64,000 nucleotides of DNA from Bacteroides ndongoniae (GCF_900108345.1 NZ_FNVV01000013.1:718944-782943); one strand, 5' to 3'. Numbered from the stretch's first letter, positions 33,587 through 43,553 are shown. The notes: generated by a model from the letters alone, not told the origin. Translations and numbers: made by a program.

Positions 33587-35959
33587 ATGAAAAAGATATT
33601 TTATTACTTCCTGCCGGTGGCCGCCATGCTTTTGCCGACAGCCTGCACCACGGAGGAGGACTTTGGCGGCGGTACCGTTCCGCCCGGCGACGGATTCACC
33701 ATCGAGGCCGTCTGCCAAAACATGCTGCCGCAACAAGTCGTCACCCGCTCGGCCATCGCCAAGGACGACAAGGAGAAGCGTATCAACCAGCTCTACCTGT
33801 TCTTCTTCGACGAAAACGACGACTATCTGCAATCGAGCAACACGAAAGTATTCTCGCCGTATATGGCTCCGTCGGCGAATACGAGCAATGTCAGCATTCC
33901 TACGGACGTGTTTGTAGATCAAACGCTCGCCCAAAAAACCACCATCTACGCCTTGGCCAACGTGACTCCGGAAGTGGTAGCCGATGCCGACGGTGACGGT
34001 TATCCCGACAACTTCCCCCAAGGGGGCAAAGACGGGAAAACTCCCAAGGAGCTGCTCGAAGCGTTCGTGTACGACCCTGCCAATTACACCCCTGATACCC
34101 ACGATGCCATCACGACCCTGCCCAGCACGGGAATGCCGATGGCAGGCAAAAGCGCGACTACCGTGGACCTCACCAAGAAGGGAAGCCTCACGATGCAACT
34201 CAAGGCACTGATGGCCCGTATCGACATCAACATCAGTATCGATTCCGACCACTCGGACGAGAGCGGACAACTGCCCCGTCTCTCCATTGCGGAATGGGGC
34301 GTGTACAACATGCCTACCGCCGTGCCCCTGACAGAGCCTGCCGATGGCCAGACCAAGCTGAATACCGATGAACCATACCGCAATGTAGAAAACATACCGA
34401 GCGATGCCGTCGTTTACAACCACGGCGGGGCCGCCTCCCTTACCTTCTACATGTTCGAGAACATGATTGCCCCGGACGAAGATCCGGAGAGCTATAAGTA
34501 TCCGGCCGGAGTGGTAGACGATGTTGACAAACAGCGATGGAAGCCGAAGTTAGTGAATGAAAACAGCAAGGCCACCTATTTCAAGATGAGAGCCTACTAC
34601 ACCACCTATAACGGCGACCCCTCCCTGCCTGCAGGACAGGATAACACCACCATCGAGGCCGAATACACCTTCTATCTCGGAGGTGACCCGGTGAAGGACT
34701 TCAAGGTGATACGCAACAGGCACTATGCCAATAACATCGTCATCAGCGGGCTGACCCATGTGGGTAACAACCCGGACCACATCACCTTCGATGCCCGTGT
34801 CAACATCACCGAGCAGAACAACCCGTTCTACCTGTCCATGCTGCGCGAACGCGAGCACGATGCCCACTACTGTGTCACGCCTTTGGACGTGTACCTTTTC
34901 AAGAAGGAGGCAAATCCGCAGATGACCGTCAGCATAGCCGACCCGGAAAGTCACACTTGGATACGCATGGAACGTGTGCCCGCCGAAAATATGGAGTATG
35001 GAACACTCTCTGACGACATGAGTGCAGATACCCATTTGGCGACCGGACAGGCATGGACTGCGGGAAACGGCAAACGCAAATACTTCACCACGGACTTGGT
35101 GACCAAAACCCTTGCGAATAATACCGAATATACCATTAAGACGAACCGTGACCGTATTTATTTCTACTTGGACGAAAACCTAAGCACGAAAGACCGCACC
35201 GCCACCGTAAACATCTCGTACACCGACGACAAGACGCAAACGCCACGCATCCGTACCATTGAAATCGTACAGCACGGTCTGTTGCCGGTAACCGTGCCGG
35301 GAGACGACGACAATCCCACGCAGCAAATCTATGTAGAAGCCTACGAAGAGTATATTTCCCATTACGACCCCCTGAACGAGTTTGAAGGGAATTATATCTA
35401 TGACGGATTGGAATGGGGGTTGAATGGAGAATACTTGGGTTGGAATTTGGTCATACAAGGAAAAGATGAAACTTGGTGCAATATCTATTACAACGGGGCT
35501 GAAGCTACCCAGCATATTATTTCGAAAGCAGGACAATCAACAATGAACCTGAACGAAAAGCCCCGTTCTGCTGCGGAGTATTGCTACAACAAGAACAAGC
35601 GCAATGACAACGGAGTCGTACAGGGCATGACCAATTCTTCCGGTTGGTTCTTGCCCGGCATTCGCCAATTAGAGGCCATACTAACCTCCTATTACAATAC
35701 ATATCCGGAGTTTCAAAACAATTTTTATTGGTCATCGGCGGCGGGGAAAAGACGGGTTGGTATTTGGCCATATGATTACTATGAGGACAACAGTTATGCC
35801 CGTGCCACCAAGGCCCTGCCAGACGGTGGTTATGCAGAAAGTGACTGGGACGATACGTACACGAGTGAGAACGGCACCACCGGCAAAGCCCCCCGTACCG
35901 GCACCTACCTCCGCATCCGTGCGGCCTATGTACCGCCCAGCGGCGTTACCATCGAATGA
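33587..35959 (+). CDS. Large fimbrillin-like tip protein (DUF4906-type)
   Basis: A 790-residue lipoprotein (YFLPVAAMLLPTACTTE). The N-terminal half is fimbrillin-like (QVVTRSAIAKDDKEKRINQLYLFFFDENDDYL), typical of Mfa3-5 or DUF4906 tip proteins. The C-terminal 200 residues form an additional domain with a GWFLPGIRQLEAIL..FYWSS motif resembling FISUMP/fibrobacter-type lectin-like folds (SGWFLP-W-SS). That domain is the likely ligand-binding adhesin. It is the last gene of the operon and is followed by a terminator. Confidence 0.82.
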   Translation: MKKIFYYFLPVAAMLLPTACTTEEDFGGGTVPPGDGFTIEAVCQNMLPQQVVTRSAIAKDDKEKRINQLYLFFFDENDDYLQSSNTKVFSPYMAPSANTSNVSIPTDVFVDQTLAQKTTIYALANVTPEVVADADGDGYPDNFPQGGKDGKTPKELLEAFVYDPANYTPDTHDAITTLPSTGMPMAGKSATTVDLTKKGSLTMQLKALMARIDINISIDSDHSDESGQLPRLSIAEWGVYNMPTAVPLTEPADGQTKLNTDEPYRNVENIPSDAVVYNHGGAASLTFYMFENMIAPDEDPESYKYPAGVVDDVDKQRWKPKLVNENSKATYFKMRAYYTTYNGDPSLPAGQDNTTIEAEYTFYLGGDPVKDFKVIRNRHYANNIVISGLTHVGNNPDHITFDARVNITEQNNPFYLSMLREREHDAHYCVTPLDVYLFKKEANPQMTVSIADPESHTWIRMERVPAENMEYGTLSDDMSADTHLATGQAWTAGNGKRKYFTTDLVTKTLANNTEYTIKTNRDRIYFYLDENLSTKDRTATVNISYTDDKTQTPRIRTIEIVQHGLLPVTVPGDDDNPTQQIYVEAYEEYISHYDPLNEFEGNYIYDGLEWGLNGEYLGWNLVIQGKDETWCNIYYNGAEATQHIISKAGQSTMNLNEKPRSAAEYCYNKNKRNDNGVVQGMTNSSGWFLPGIRQLEAILTSYYNTYPEFQNNFYWSSAAGKRRVGIWPYDYYEDNSYARATKALPDGGYAESDWDDTYTSENGTTGKAPRTGTYLRIRAAYVPPSGVTIE

Positions 35960-35990
35960 CAACCGCCGGCTTTAAGGCCGACTTTACTCG

Positions 35991-36040
35991 CTGCCCGTCT
36001 GTAGGAAACCCCTTTACAGGCGGGCAGTGCTGTTTTTATT
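35991..36040 (+). terminator. Terminator of the fimbrial operon
   Basis: CTGCCCG-t-CTGTA (35991-36003) pairs with TACAG-g-CGGGCAG (36015-36027), followed by GCTGTTTTTATT. Confidence 0.9.
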
Positions 36041-36166
36041 CCCCCGGTATGTCTTTGGCCTGTACAACCGACATGCACACGCACGTTTTATACGTCGGTC
36101 GGGATAGAAAAAGGTGTGACAATATCGAAAGAACCTATTCAACAAAAAGAGGTTTGCAGCCACCCC

Positions 36167-36214
36167 AAAAGCCCCTCGAACCTATGGCAAGCAAAGGCAT
36201 CAAGGGGCTTTTCT
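36167..36214. terminator. Second, bidirectional terminator
   Basis: AAAAGCCCCT (36167-36176) pairs with AGGGGCTTTT (36203-36212). The A/T flanks suit both the fimbrial operon and the convergent acyltransferase. The 390 nt between the two genes hold nothing else that I can support. Confidence 0.75.
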
Positions 36215-36350
36215 TCTATCAGCGAAACGGTAATAGACATTTGGGTACGCGTTATCCGATTGTGTCGTCCGCGAAACACCATCGGCGCCGGAACTTTATC
36301 TGTCATCCGATAGAAATACGATAATAAATGTAGGATTTCTTTACCGCTTT

Positions 36351-37487
36351 TTATTTCTTCTTCAAGAAACGTTCCGTGAGCCATTTGCGCACCGGGAGAT
36401 CATAGCACTTCAGGCAGGCATAGGCAAGAGCGAAAGCCCCCATGAAAGTGAGCAGCATGTAAGGAAGCCCTTCGGCAAGCGTCGCCTGACGGTTGAACGC
36501 CCATGCCGTATAAATATAGACCAACGGATAGTGGGTGATATAGACGGGATAGGATATGTCGCCCAAAAACTTGCATACGGCAGCGGAGCGTTTGCCCGTT
36601 ATCCTGCCTCCCGCCCCCATCGAGACGATGACCGGGAAAATGCAGATGATGCAGAAAGCCTCGTAAAGCCCGTTCATCCAATAACCCTCCTCCCCGCCGA
36701 TACGAGGCACGGAAAGCACGACGATTATCATCAGGCTGCACCACCGGAAAGCGTTCTTGCGGGTGCGTATCAGCCAGCCGAGCCGAGACAAGAGCAACCC
36801 GCCGAAGAAGGGATACATCAGCCGGATCAGTCCCACGTACTGCTGTTCCCAGTTCAAAGCCCATCCGCCCACGATGTCACCGGCAGGCGCTGTGAGGCAA
36901 CGGTGTACCGTAAAGCACGCTGCTATCGCCACGAGGACGGTCAGCGCCGTCTTGCTAAACTTGCGGATAAACAAGGCGTACAGTATGTTGCCGATGTATT
37001 CGTAATAAAGCGACCATGCCGGTCCGTTCAGCGGATGCATTTCCATCCATCCCCGGATGTCCCATTTTAGAGGCAGAGGCAGCAGTGTACAGCCCAACAG
37101 CATGACCAGCAGTACCGTGCCGACGGACACGCCCTCCATTGCCGGATAGCAGGGAGCTTCCTGAAACCAAAAGAGCGCGGCTCCCACAATGCTTCCCATG
37201 ACCACCATAGGTTGCAGCCGGATAAGACGGCGCTTGAAGAAGGTTCCCGTGCTCATCTTGTTCCAACGGTCATCGTATGCGTAGCCGATGACGAACCCCG
37301 AAAGCATGAAGAAGAAATCGACAGCCAGATAGCCATGATTGATAATCTGGTTCAGATGATTGCCGCCGGAATGCGCTTCCAGCAGATGAAAGGCAACTAC
37401 CATGGCAGCCGCAACACCGCGCAGTCCGTCCAGAATCTCGTAGTGCGGCTTCGAGGTCAGATAAGAGTCTTGCATATTCATTGGCAC
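36351..37487 (-). CDS. Acyltransferase family 3 (OafA/NodX-like) membrane protein
   Basis: A 378-residue protein with about ten transmembrane helices. The N-terminal YEILDGLRGVAAAMVVAFHL (GLRG and the catalytic-type His) and YLAVDFFFMLSGFVIGYAYD are the hallmark motifs of the family, which O-acylates polysaccharides, lipid A or peptidoglycan. The RRLIRLQPM motif follows. An alternative start lies 6 nt downstream (MNMQDS). It is monocistronic and convergent with the fimbrial operon. The acceptor cannot be told from sequence; surface polysaccharide is likely. Confidence 0.9.
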   Translation of the reverse strand: MPMNMQDSYLTSKPHYEILDGLRGVAAAMVVAFHLLEAHSGGNHLNQIINHGYLAVDFFFMLSGFVIGYAYDDRWNKMSTGTFFKRRLIRLQPMVVMGSIVGAALFWFQEAPCYPAMEGVSVGTVLLVMLLGCTLLPLPLKWDIRGWMEMHPLNGPAWSLYYEYIGNILYALFIRKFSKTALTVLVAIAACFTVHRCLTAPAGDIVGGWALNWEQQYVGLIRLMYPFFGGLLLSRLGWLIRTRKNAFRWCSLMIIVVLSVPRIGGEEGYWMNGLYEAFCIICIFPVIVSMGAGGRITGKRSAAVCKFLGDISYPVYITHYPLVYIYTAWAFNRQATLAEGLPYMLLTFMGAFALAYACLKCYDLPVRKWLTERFLKKK

Positions 37488-37746
37488 GTAAAAAATTATG
37501 ATTCAACATGATGGAATACAAAAGTACAAAAAAAAGGAATAACAAACACTCTTGCAGAAGATTATATCCGTTTATGGAATTAAAGTCACTCATACGATTA
37601 GGCTTGTTACGATGACAAGTATTCTTGTCTTCAAGCATATATTTTTCTTGCTGCAATACAAATTCTTATAAAATTCGTTGATCATAGAATAAATCTCCGT
37701 AATTTTATACCCTGAGAATATAGTGATAATCGTTAAATGTAAAAAT

Positions 37747-37881
37747 ATGCCAAAATATACTCCGACAATACATTATTGCGGAAAAGGTGAATATAAAGAA
37801 GCTATTGGGGCTATTTCCGTAATATTTGAAAACCACCCTTCTCCTCATAACGTGGCAGAATTATGTTATATGCTTGAATAA
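37747..37881 (+). CDS. Possible 44-residue protein or gene fragment
   Basis: Reads MPKYTPTIHYCGKGEYKEAI through HNVAELCYMLE. The helix-turn-helix spacing (KEAIGAISVIFENHP) looks like a tetratricopeptide half-repeat. No promoter or Shine-Dalgarno is obvious, and it may be a fragment. The rest of 37488-38005 is AT-rich with no supported gene. Confidence 0.35.
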   Translation: MPKYTPTIHYCGKGEYKEAIGAISVIFENHPSPHNVAELCYMLE

Positions 37882-38005
37882 AGCAAAAACGACCAATTTT
37901 ACTTTATTAGGTGTAAAATCGGGTGCTTATTTTTTTATTTACCGACAATCAGTGTTTATTGCGGTGCGTTCGGCCACCTAAAGCAATCCGCTCATGCAGG
38001 GCGAA

Positions 38006-38040
38006 CAAAAAAAGAGCCGATCTTCGCAGACCGGCTCTCC
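38006..38040 (-). terminator. Terminator of the OmpA-like gene
   Basis: AGAGCCG (38013-38019) pairs with CGGCTCT (38032-38038); on the minus strand it is followed by a run of T. Confidence 0.88.
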
Positions 38041-38082
38041 ATAAACGAATAAATTGTTTGCACATCGTATGAACAAAAAGTA

Positions 38083-39537
38083 TTATTTGAAATACAGCAT
38101 AACCTTTGTATGTCGGTTGGCCTCATTGGGCGTATAATCGGAGATACCGCCTTGGTGAGTTTGGACTATCTTGTCGCCCAGCACTCCTCGTTTGATTAAT
38201 TCCTCGGCGATATAACCGGCTCTCGATACGCTCAAGGCATTGTTTACGGATACTGTCCCGGTCATGCTGTCAGCCGCACCAATGACGCTTACCGATAACC
38301 CGTACTTCTTCGCCACTCTCGCCAGTTCGTCGAGATTGACCAATTGGGAGGGGTCTGTCAGGTGCGACGTGCCGAGTTCGAAGAAAAAGAAGATGGGAGC
38401 ACCGATGCATTCCCGTCCGGACTGCATCCGAACGGCATAGTCTGCCAAAGTGCTGTCGGGAAGATTCTCGAACTGTCCTGTTCCGAGACCAGGCACGCTA
38501 TCCGGCCAGTGCTGCAGGCTGTCTGCCCGGCCATTTCCATTCGGGGCTTGTCCTTCCAATGGTGATTTTCCGTTCCAATGCTTGTTCTTCAACCTTGCCC
38601 GCAGGGAGTTCAGCCCGCTGTAATTGTTCCTCGGATAACCTTTGCGCTCGATAGCATCGTCATCATCGAAGAAATGGCTGTACGTGTCGAGCAATCCTTC
38701 GATTTCCAGTATCTTCTTCAGCTCGGCCAGCGTCCGGCTATCCTTGTCATGCTGTCCCGCGTAGCGGCTGTTCTGTTCCGACAGTACATTGATATAATCG
38801 ACGAGCTGCCGATCGCGGCGGATATAGGGGCTTGGGTCTATGGCCCGTTTCCAGCCGACCTTGCCGATATGGAAAGAGAATCCGGCAGTGAGTGAAAGCA
38901 TGTGGTCGCCTAACCGATTCGCCTTGCCATACCCGTCGAAGTCTTGGAAGGTGGTCGTACCGGAGAGTTCCATGAGGGCGCTTACCCTTTTGGAAATGCG
39001 ATACTGCCCTTGTATGCCGTAGGAGATTGCAAACGGGTTATGCCCGTTGGTCGCATGGTGCAGCAGTCCGATACCCGCAAAGGGTGCCAGATGCCAGCGC
39101 ACCAGTTTCTGCCGGACATAGCTGCCGCCAAGCACATTCCACAGCAGATCCGCATGGAGATAATGGTACTCCTGCACGGCCAGCGTGCCGTCCTTGAACT
39201 GCAACCCGTTGTAATTTATGCGTGCACCTACCCACGGGGTAAACCACTTGCCGAGGGCAAGGCTGTACGAGGGTTTCAACCTCCCGAACAGGTCTTCGCA
39301 ACCGAGCGGCGTGCCGAGAAAAGCTGTCGCACCTCCGGCGATACTGACAAACCAATTGCCGTTTCCCCGTGCCGGAACGACCACTCCGTCAAGGTATAAG
39401 GGCTGTAACGGCTGCAGCAGTTCTGTGTCATCGTAACGGTACGTGCGGTGTACAGTATCCCTTTCCGTGGGTTGTACATCCGCACGGGCTTGCAGCGAAC
39501 AAAGCGCCGCAATAATGAAAATGATATTTTTCGTCAT
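38083..39537 (-). CDS. OmpA-like outer-membrane protein
   Basis: A 484-residue protein with a signal peptide (IIFIIAALCSLQARA). An N-terminal beta-barrel (about 60-225: GNWFVSIAGGATAFLGT, LHADLLWNVLGG, MLSLTAGFSFHIGK) is followed by a long linker (about 230-370) and a C-terminal OmpA/MotB peptidoglycan-binding domain (FFFELGTSHLTDPSQLVNL, VIGAADSMTGTVSVNNALS, SRAGYIAEELIKRG). The barrel-linker-OmpA order resembles the fimbrial-operon protein family. It lies beside the mobilisation genes and has its own terminator. Confidence 0.88.
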   Translation of the reverse strand: MTKNIIFIIAALCSLQARADVQPTERDTVHRTYRYDDTELLQPLQPLYLDGVVVPARGNGNWFVSIAGGATAFLGTPLGCEDLFGRLKPSYSLALGKWFTPWVGARINYNGLQFKDGTLAVQEYHYLHADLLWNVLGGSYVRQKLVRWHLAPFAGIGLLHHATNGHNPFAISYGIQGQYRISKRVSALMELSGTTTFQDFDGYGKANRLGDHMLSLTAGFSFHIGKVGWKRAIDPSPYIRRDRQLVDYINVLSEQNSRYAGQHDKDSRTLAELKKILEIEGLLDTYSHFFDDDDAIERKGYPRNNYSGLNSLRARLKNKHWNGKSPLEGQAPNGNGRADSLQHWPDSVPGLGTGQFENLPDSTLADYAVRMQSGRECIGAPIFFFFELGTSHLTDPSQLVNLDELARVAKKYGLSVSVIGAADSMTGTVSVNNALSVSRAGYIAEELIKRGVLGDKIVQTHQGGISDYTPNEANRHTKVMLYFK

Positions 39538-39592
39538 ATTCTTATATCCTTAATTTGTTGTTTATCCGATTCTTTATTATAAACCTTGCCAT

Positions 39593-41050
39593 TCAACGCT
39601 TGGGCTTCTTGCCGATGGAAGGGCGCATCATGCGGCTCGCCATCCTCATGCAGCGAAGCGCCCATGCCCGGTTGTCCTCGTCTTCATCACGTCCCCATTT
39701 GAGGTCGCTTCCGCCACCTCCTCCGCCACGTGTTTCGGCAAACGTAGTGGCATCATCGACCATACCGAGAAAGAGCATCGTGGCGCAGCGCATGACTTCC
39801 GCTCCCCGTTCCGCCACGGAACGCACGAGCGTGTCGTCGAAAAGTTGCCGTTCGGAAGGCTTCATCCGCGCCGACAGTTCCCTCCACTCATCGACCATAT
39901 TTTCCAGCATGGCGTCCTTGAGTAGGCTGTCCACTTTGGAGTGGACATCACGGGAGTATTCGTAGGCTTCCTCCTTGAGCTGTTCCGTGCGTTCCTCAAT
40001 GGCATCCATGTTTGCCTTGAAGTCGGAAAGCTGTCGGTCGGCGGTTTGTAGCTTCTCCTGTTTGTCTGCCAGTTTCCCTTGGATAGCAGTCAGCTCTTTT
40101 TCGAGCTTTTCTTTCTCGGCAGATAGGGTCAAAGCATCATCTTTCCGGGTATCCATATCATTTTCGAGTGCCGACAGTTGAGCCTCTTTTTCGCTCTTCT
40201 CCCTTTTCAAGTTTTCCACCATCGAGGTCAAACCTTTGACTCTGCGCTCTGCCAGCCGAATGTCCGAATGGAGGGCGGACAGGACTTCCTGATGTCGGCC
40301 AATCTGTTGCTCAATGGTGGTACATTCTTCCGAGAGCATACGGCGGTATTCTTCCGTCGTCCTGTGCCGTGCGCCGGTCTCGGCGACGCTCCGGCCTCTC
40401 TCCATTCCCCACTTCGTGTTGACCTCGGCGAAAAAGTCCGTATGGAGCTGTTTCATCCTCGCGCTATATTCGAACTTGTCCTTTCCGGCGAATATCTCCT
40501 TGTACGCAAACCTCCCGTCTTTGATTGGCAGAAGCGTACAATGCACGTGCGGATTTAATTCGTCGAGGTGTACAATGAAGGCGGCTATATTCTGCTCGCC
40601 GTATCTGCCGCAAACGAATGCATAGACATCCTTCGCCCAACGTTCGATGTCGCTCTTCCTTTTGATGCGGGTATTGTCCGCACCTTTTTCAAAATCCACC
40701 TTCTGCGTGCCGAAAGCGAGTTCGTGCATCCGCTCCCGCGAACCGCCGAAAATGATGTTTACCACCGTGCGGTATTTCGGTTCAACCAATCCCTCGTTGG
40801 GGTCTTTGATCCCGCGACGGCCCAATATGTCCGCTATCCGTTCCGGGATATTGCGGCTCGTGTCGATGGGGCGAACCTTGCCTCCGGGCACAATCTCGAA
40901 GTTCAGATGTTTGCGGGTGGGGTCGTAGTTGCCCTTGCTCATGGCGTACTTCTCCGCCTCTTCGCTGCGATTACGCAGGTGTTCGTTGCCTTGGGCGGCG
41001 GTGATCCCTTTCGATACCTGAACATCGAGAACCTGTTTTGCATTTGCCAT
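39593..41050 (-). CDS. MobV-family relaxase (Pre/Mob)
   Basis: A 485-residue protein from MANAKQVLDVQVSKGITAAQ; the longer open frame (to 41110) runs into the oriT region and is not preferred. The relaxase domain (1-215) contains the MobV histidine-rich metal motif in HLDELNPHVHCTLLPI and the N-terminal HLRNRSEEAEKY region. Residues about 225-400 are a long coiled coil, and the C-terminus is glycine-rich then basic (ETRGGGGGGSDLKWG). It nicks at oriT and leads the T-strand. It is the only relaxase in the window. Confidence 0.93.
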   Translation of the reverse strand: MANAKQVLDVQVSKGITAAQGNEHLRNRSEEAEKYAMSKGNYDPTRKHLNFEIVPGGKVRPIDTSRNIPERIADILGRRGIKDPNEGLVEPKYRTVVNIIFGGSRERMHELAFGTQKVDFEKGADNTRIKRKSDIERWAKDVYAFVCGRYGEQNIAAFIVHLDELNPHVHCTLLPIKDGRFAYKEIFAGKDKFEYSARMKQLHTDFFAEVNTKWGMERGRSVAETGARHRTTEEYRRMLSEECTTIEQQIGRHQEVLSALHSDIRLAERRVKGLTSMVENLKREKSEKEAQLSALENDMDTRKDDALTLSAEKEKLEKELTAIQGKLADKQEKLQTADRQLSDFKANMDAIEERTEQLKEEAYEYSRDVHSKVDSLLKDAMLENMVDEWRELSARMKPSERQLFDDTLVRSVAERGAEVMRCATMLFLGMVDDATTFAETRGGGGGGSDLKWGRDEDEDNRAWALRCMRMASRMMRPSIGKKPKR

Positions 41051-41081
41051 ACTGTTTTCGTGTTGTTTCGGACAATTCCCC

Positions 41082-41139
41082 GTGTCCCAGCTTGCTGCTT
41101 GCTTGGACACTTCTCCCTGCGACGTCAGTCAGCAGGGGT
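41082..41139. other. Candidate oriT: tandem hairpins beside the relaxase gene
   Basis: GTGTCC (41082-41087) with GGACAC (41105-41110) and CCCTGC (41115-41120) with GCAGGG (41132-41137) form two adjacent stems 32 nt upstream of the MobV start, the usual place for MobV origins. The nic site cannot be fixed by eye. The region 41051-41271 contains no gene. Confidence 0.5.
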
Positions 41140-41271
41140 ATTAGGCTCCCCCTTCCCTTTGTTCAGTGGCAGACGGGCAAGCCCGGATGCCTGCTATAAC
41201 TGGAAGGATATTTGAACCTGAACCGGGGAGAATTGCCCGTGGTTATACAATCTCTGTCCGCGAATCCCCGT

Positions 41272-42114
41272 TCAGCTTTCCTCTTGTGCCTTCGCCAGAA
41301 GCGATAAAAAGGGCTTGCGAAGCGATTCAAGGCGTTTTGTCTCTTCGTCCGTACCGAACTCTGTCCCGTCCGGCTTTCCTTCGATAACAAGCTCTGCAAG
41401 CTCTTTCGAGGCTTCGATGAACGCCGCCAATTCTCCGCCGAGGTCGAGCCGGAAGAACTGCACGAGCGGCGAGCCGTCGTCGAACCTCGATTTACGCAGT
41501 ACCCGTCGCAGGGCGGCATGGGCGATACATTCCAAGACGATCCCACGCAGTCGTTCTTCTGACCGGACAGTCTGTGCCGATGTCGTGCCGGAAGGATTGT
41601 CCGGATAGATACGGCTGTCCCGTCCGGCTATCTCCGTCAAGGTCTGGTGAATGATTTGTCCGCATGATTTGCCTACATCGAAAGAGGTTGCCCTGCCGAT
41701 AATCCAGTCGTACAGTGTTTCCTGTATCCTTGTGGCAAAGTCCGCTTCTTCTTGTCCGCTGTCCGGCATGGCAGGCGTGCCGGTCCGCAGGGGCATGGTA
41801 ATGACGACGCTTTTTGCCAACCGGGTGCGTTCCAACTGCCCGAGCGCTTCGAGCGTGTCCAAAAAAGAGCGGACAGTAGCCCGATGCCAATGCCACTCCG
41901 AGGCAAGGTCGGAAACGGTTACATGGCACTGGCAGGGAGAGAGGTCGTAGTCCTGCCTTCTTAAAAACGGGGAGACGAAACCTGCCAGCGATTTATCCAA
42001 CAAATCGTAGTAGGCTTCCGTCCTCGTCTTCCGCTCGCCGACTTTTTCTTTCAGGTAGTCGAACACTTCCACGTTCGCCAGTATGGCGGCGGGCGCTTCA
42101 TTTCTATTTCTCAT
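41272..42114 (-). CDS. Winged-helix-type hypothetical protein of the mobilisation region
   Basis: A 280-residue protein. Residues about 60-110 (HVTVSDLASEWHWHRATVRSFLDTLEALG) form a helix-turn-helix of the GntR/winged-helix type, with the following strands in LERTRLAKSVVITMPL. The rest is helical with no recognised domain. Its stop lies beyond the oriT region and its start overlaps the stop of 42111 by 4 nt. It may be a transfer or replication regulator; this rests on the winged helix only. Confidence 0.65.
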   Translation of the reverse strand: MRNRNEAPAAILANVEVFDYLKEKVGERKTRTEAYYDLLDKSLAGFVSPFLRRQDYDLSPCQCHVTVSDLASEWHWHRATVRSFLDTLEALGQLERTRLAKSVVITMPLRTGTPAMPDSGQEEADFATRIQETLYDWIIGRATSFDVGKSCGQIIHQTLTEIAGRDSRIYPDNPSGTTSAQTVRSEERLRGIVLECIAHAALRRVLRKSRFDDGSPLVQFFRLDLGGELAAFIEASKELAELVIEGKPDGTEFGTDEETKRLESLRKPFLSLLAKAQEES

Positions 42115-42695
42115 TTTCGTTCTGTTTTTGATGATTCATAATGTGCGGATAGTTTCAGGTTGCCATTATCCGCATTATCGTGGCAGCCTCGCGTGATGAT
42201 ATTATGATAACTGTCGGCTAATGCTCCGGGATATTCCAGCCATTCGAGGAATTTGCGCATGTCTGTCCTTTCGGACATGACTCTTGCAGACGGGTAGAAC
42301 AGGGCAGCCAAAAGAACAAAGGAGATGGTTACGGACATCGTGTACAGATGTGGCACGAAGCCGATGACCAATGCCAAGAGCGCAAACCAGACGAAACGTT
42401 TCGGCCGGTCGAGCAGACCGCGCATCCATCGGTCCGCCCGCCGGAAAGAGGCCCATGCGGCACACACGATGGTAGATGGCACGACACCGAACTCACCGGG
42501 GTGTCCGCTCGTATAGACATAATGAAAGAGGAGCAGTACGATAAGCAACACATGGGCGTACAGCCTGCGGGCTTTTTCGCTCCACACCATCTTATCGTAG
42601 AATCTTGCCATGAAGTAACGCCTGCTTCTGTACAATAATGCCGGAAGGACGACAGGCATTGCAAGAAATACAAATTGTAATATAATCCAGGTCAT
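42111..42695 (-). CDS. Hypothetical membrane protein
   Basis: A 194-residue protein with four to five hydrophobic helices (ILQFVFLAMPVVLPALLY, LYAHVLLIVLLLFHYVYTSG, RFVWFALLALVIGFVPHLYT, ISFVLLAALFYPSARV) and a hydrophilic C-terminal tail of about 50 residues. No family is recognised. The start and stop each overlap the neighbouring gene by 4 nt, so four genes (43090 to 41272) are translationally coupled. Confidence 0.7.
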   Translation of the reverse strand: MTWIILQFVFLAMPVVLPALLYRSRRYFMARFYDKMVWSEKARRLYAHVLLIVLLLFHYVYTSGHPGEFGVVPSTIVCAAWASFRRADRWMRGLLDRPKRFVWFALLALVIGFVPHLYTMSVTISFVLLAALFYPSARVMSERTDMRKFLEWLEYPGALADSYHNIITRGCHDNADNGNLKLSAHYESSKTERK

Positions 42696-43090
42696 AACAG
42701 GTAATAGGGTTTTGAAGGTATGTGAACGGACCGTACCACGAGTTCCAAGTGGACAACCCCGTGAGTGGCCAAGCGGATAATGGTCTCGGCGTCTTCGGCT
42801 GTCAGGGACGACGCGCCTTTCTTCATCCGGGCCTTGAATGTACCGTTCTGCTTACGATATGTAGCCAGTGCCGTGTCCAGATCATGCTCCGGAATCGTCC
42901 ACGTCATGCCCCGGTTGTATGTGCCGTGCGGTTTGCAGGCACGCAGTACCAGTGTGCGGGACACCAGAAAGTCAGTCCGGTTGTTTCTCGGAATGACGTG
43001 CTCCTTGTAGAGGTTGTCATCGGCCACCTCTATCCACGTGCGATACGTGTTGATGCAGAAAACCATTTGGCGGTATATCGTGTTTCGCAT
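42692..43090 (-). CDS. Hypothetical 132-residue protein
   Basis: Starts MRNTIYRQMVFCINTYRTWI. It is basic and strand-rich in the first half (DFLVSRTLVLRACKPHGTYN), with a helical C-terminal part. It has no membrane segment and no recognised family. It belongs to the coupled block between the relaxase and the lipoprotein gene. Confidence 0.65.
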   Translation of the reverse strand: MRNTIYRQMVFCINTYRTWIEVADDNLYKEHVIPRNNRTDFLVSRTLVLRACKPHGTYNRGMTWTIPEHDLDTALATYRKQNGTFKARMKKGASSLTAEDAETIIRLATHGVVHLELVVRSVHIPSKPYYLL

Positions 43091-43100
43091 AGTGCCTGTT

Positions 43101-43553
43101 TTACATGAAGTCCAACAGCACGTCCTCCTGATTCTTTTTGTACTTGAAGCTGCCGTTCCCGGCGTGGAGTTTCAGGTCGAGACACAGGTCGCCGTACATC
43201 AGCTCCAGCGAATCGTAGATCGTTGCGATGATACGGTTTACCTTGCCGTCCGCGTCTGTCCGGGCGTTCATCTTGAACATCTGTCCGAAAGCGGGATTGG
43301 AGTAGGCACAGGTGCTATGGCCGGATTTCTCCAGTCCGACCGGCACATGGTGGTAGAGCGTAATCAGTTCCATGTCGTCCTCGAATATGTCCATGACTTC
43401 CTCCAGATCATAGGAGTCCCGTAGCGGGAACGTGAGCAGAACGTAGTCGCCGTAAAATTGCGGCTCCTCCATCGTTGCCACATTGAGAAGCTGCGGCATT
43501 TGCAGGGGCACGAACGACATGAAGTCATCCAGAAAGTGTCGTAACATAATCAT
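43101..43553 (-). CDS. Hypothetical 150-residue protein
   Basis: Starts MIMLRHFLDDFMSFVPLQMP; an acidic region (DLEEVMDIFEDDMELITL) is followed by strands around DADGKVNRIIATIYDSLEL. It is soluble, with no recognised family, and lies 10 nt upstream of the 42692-43090 gene in the same direction. Confidence 0.65.
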   Translation of the reverse strand: MIMLRHFLDDFMSFVPLQMPQLLNVATMEEPQFYGDYVLLTFPLRDSYDLEEVMDIFEDDMELITLYHHVPVGLEKSGHSTCAYSNPAFGQMFKMNARTDADGKVNRIIATIYDSLELMYGDLCLDLKLHAGNGSFKYKKNQEDVLLDFM

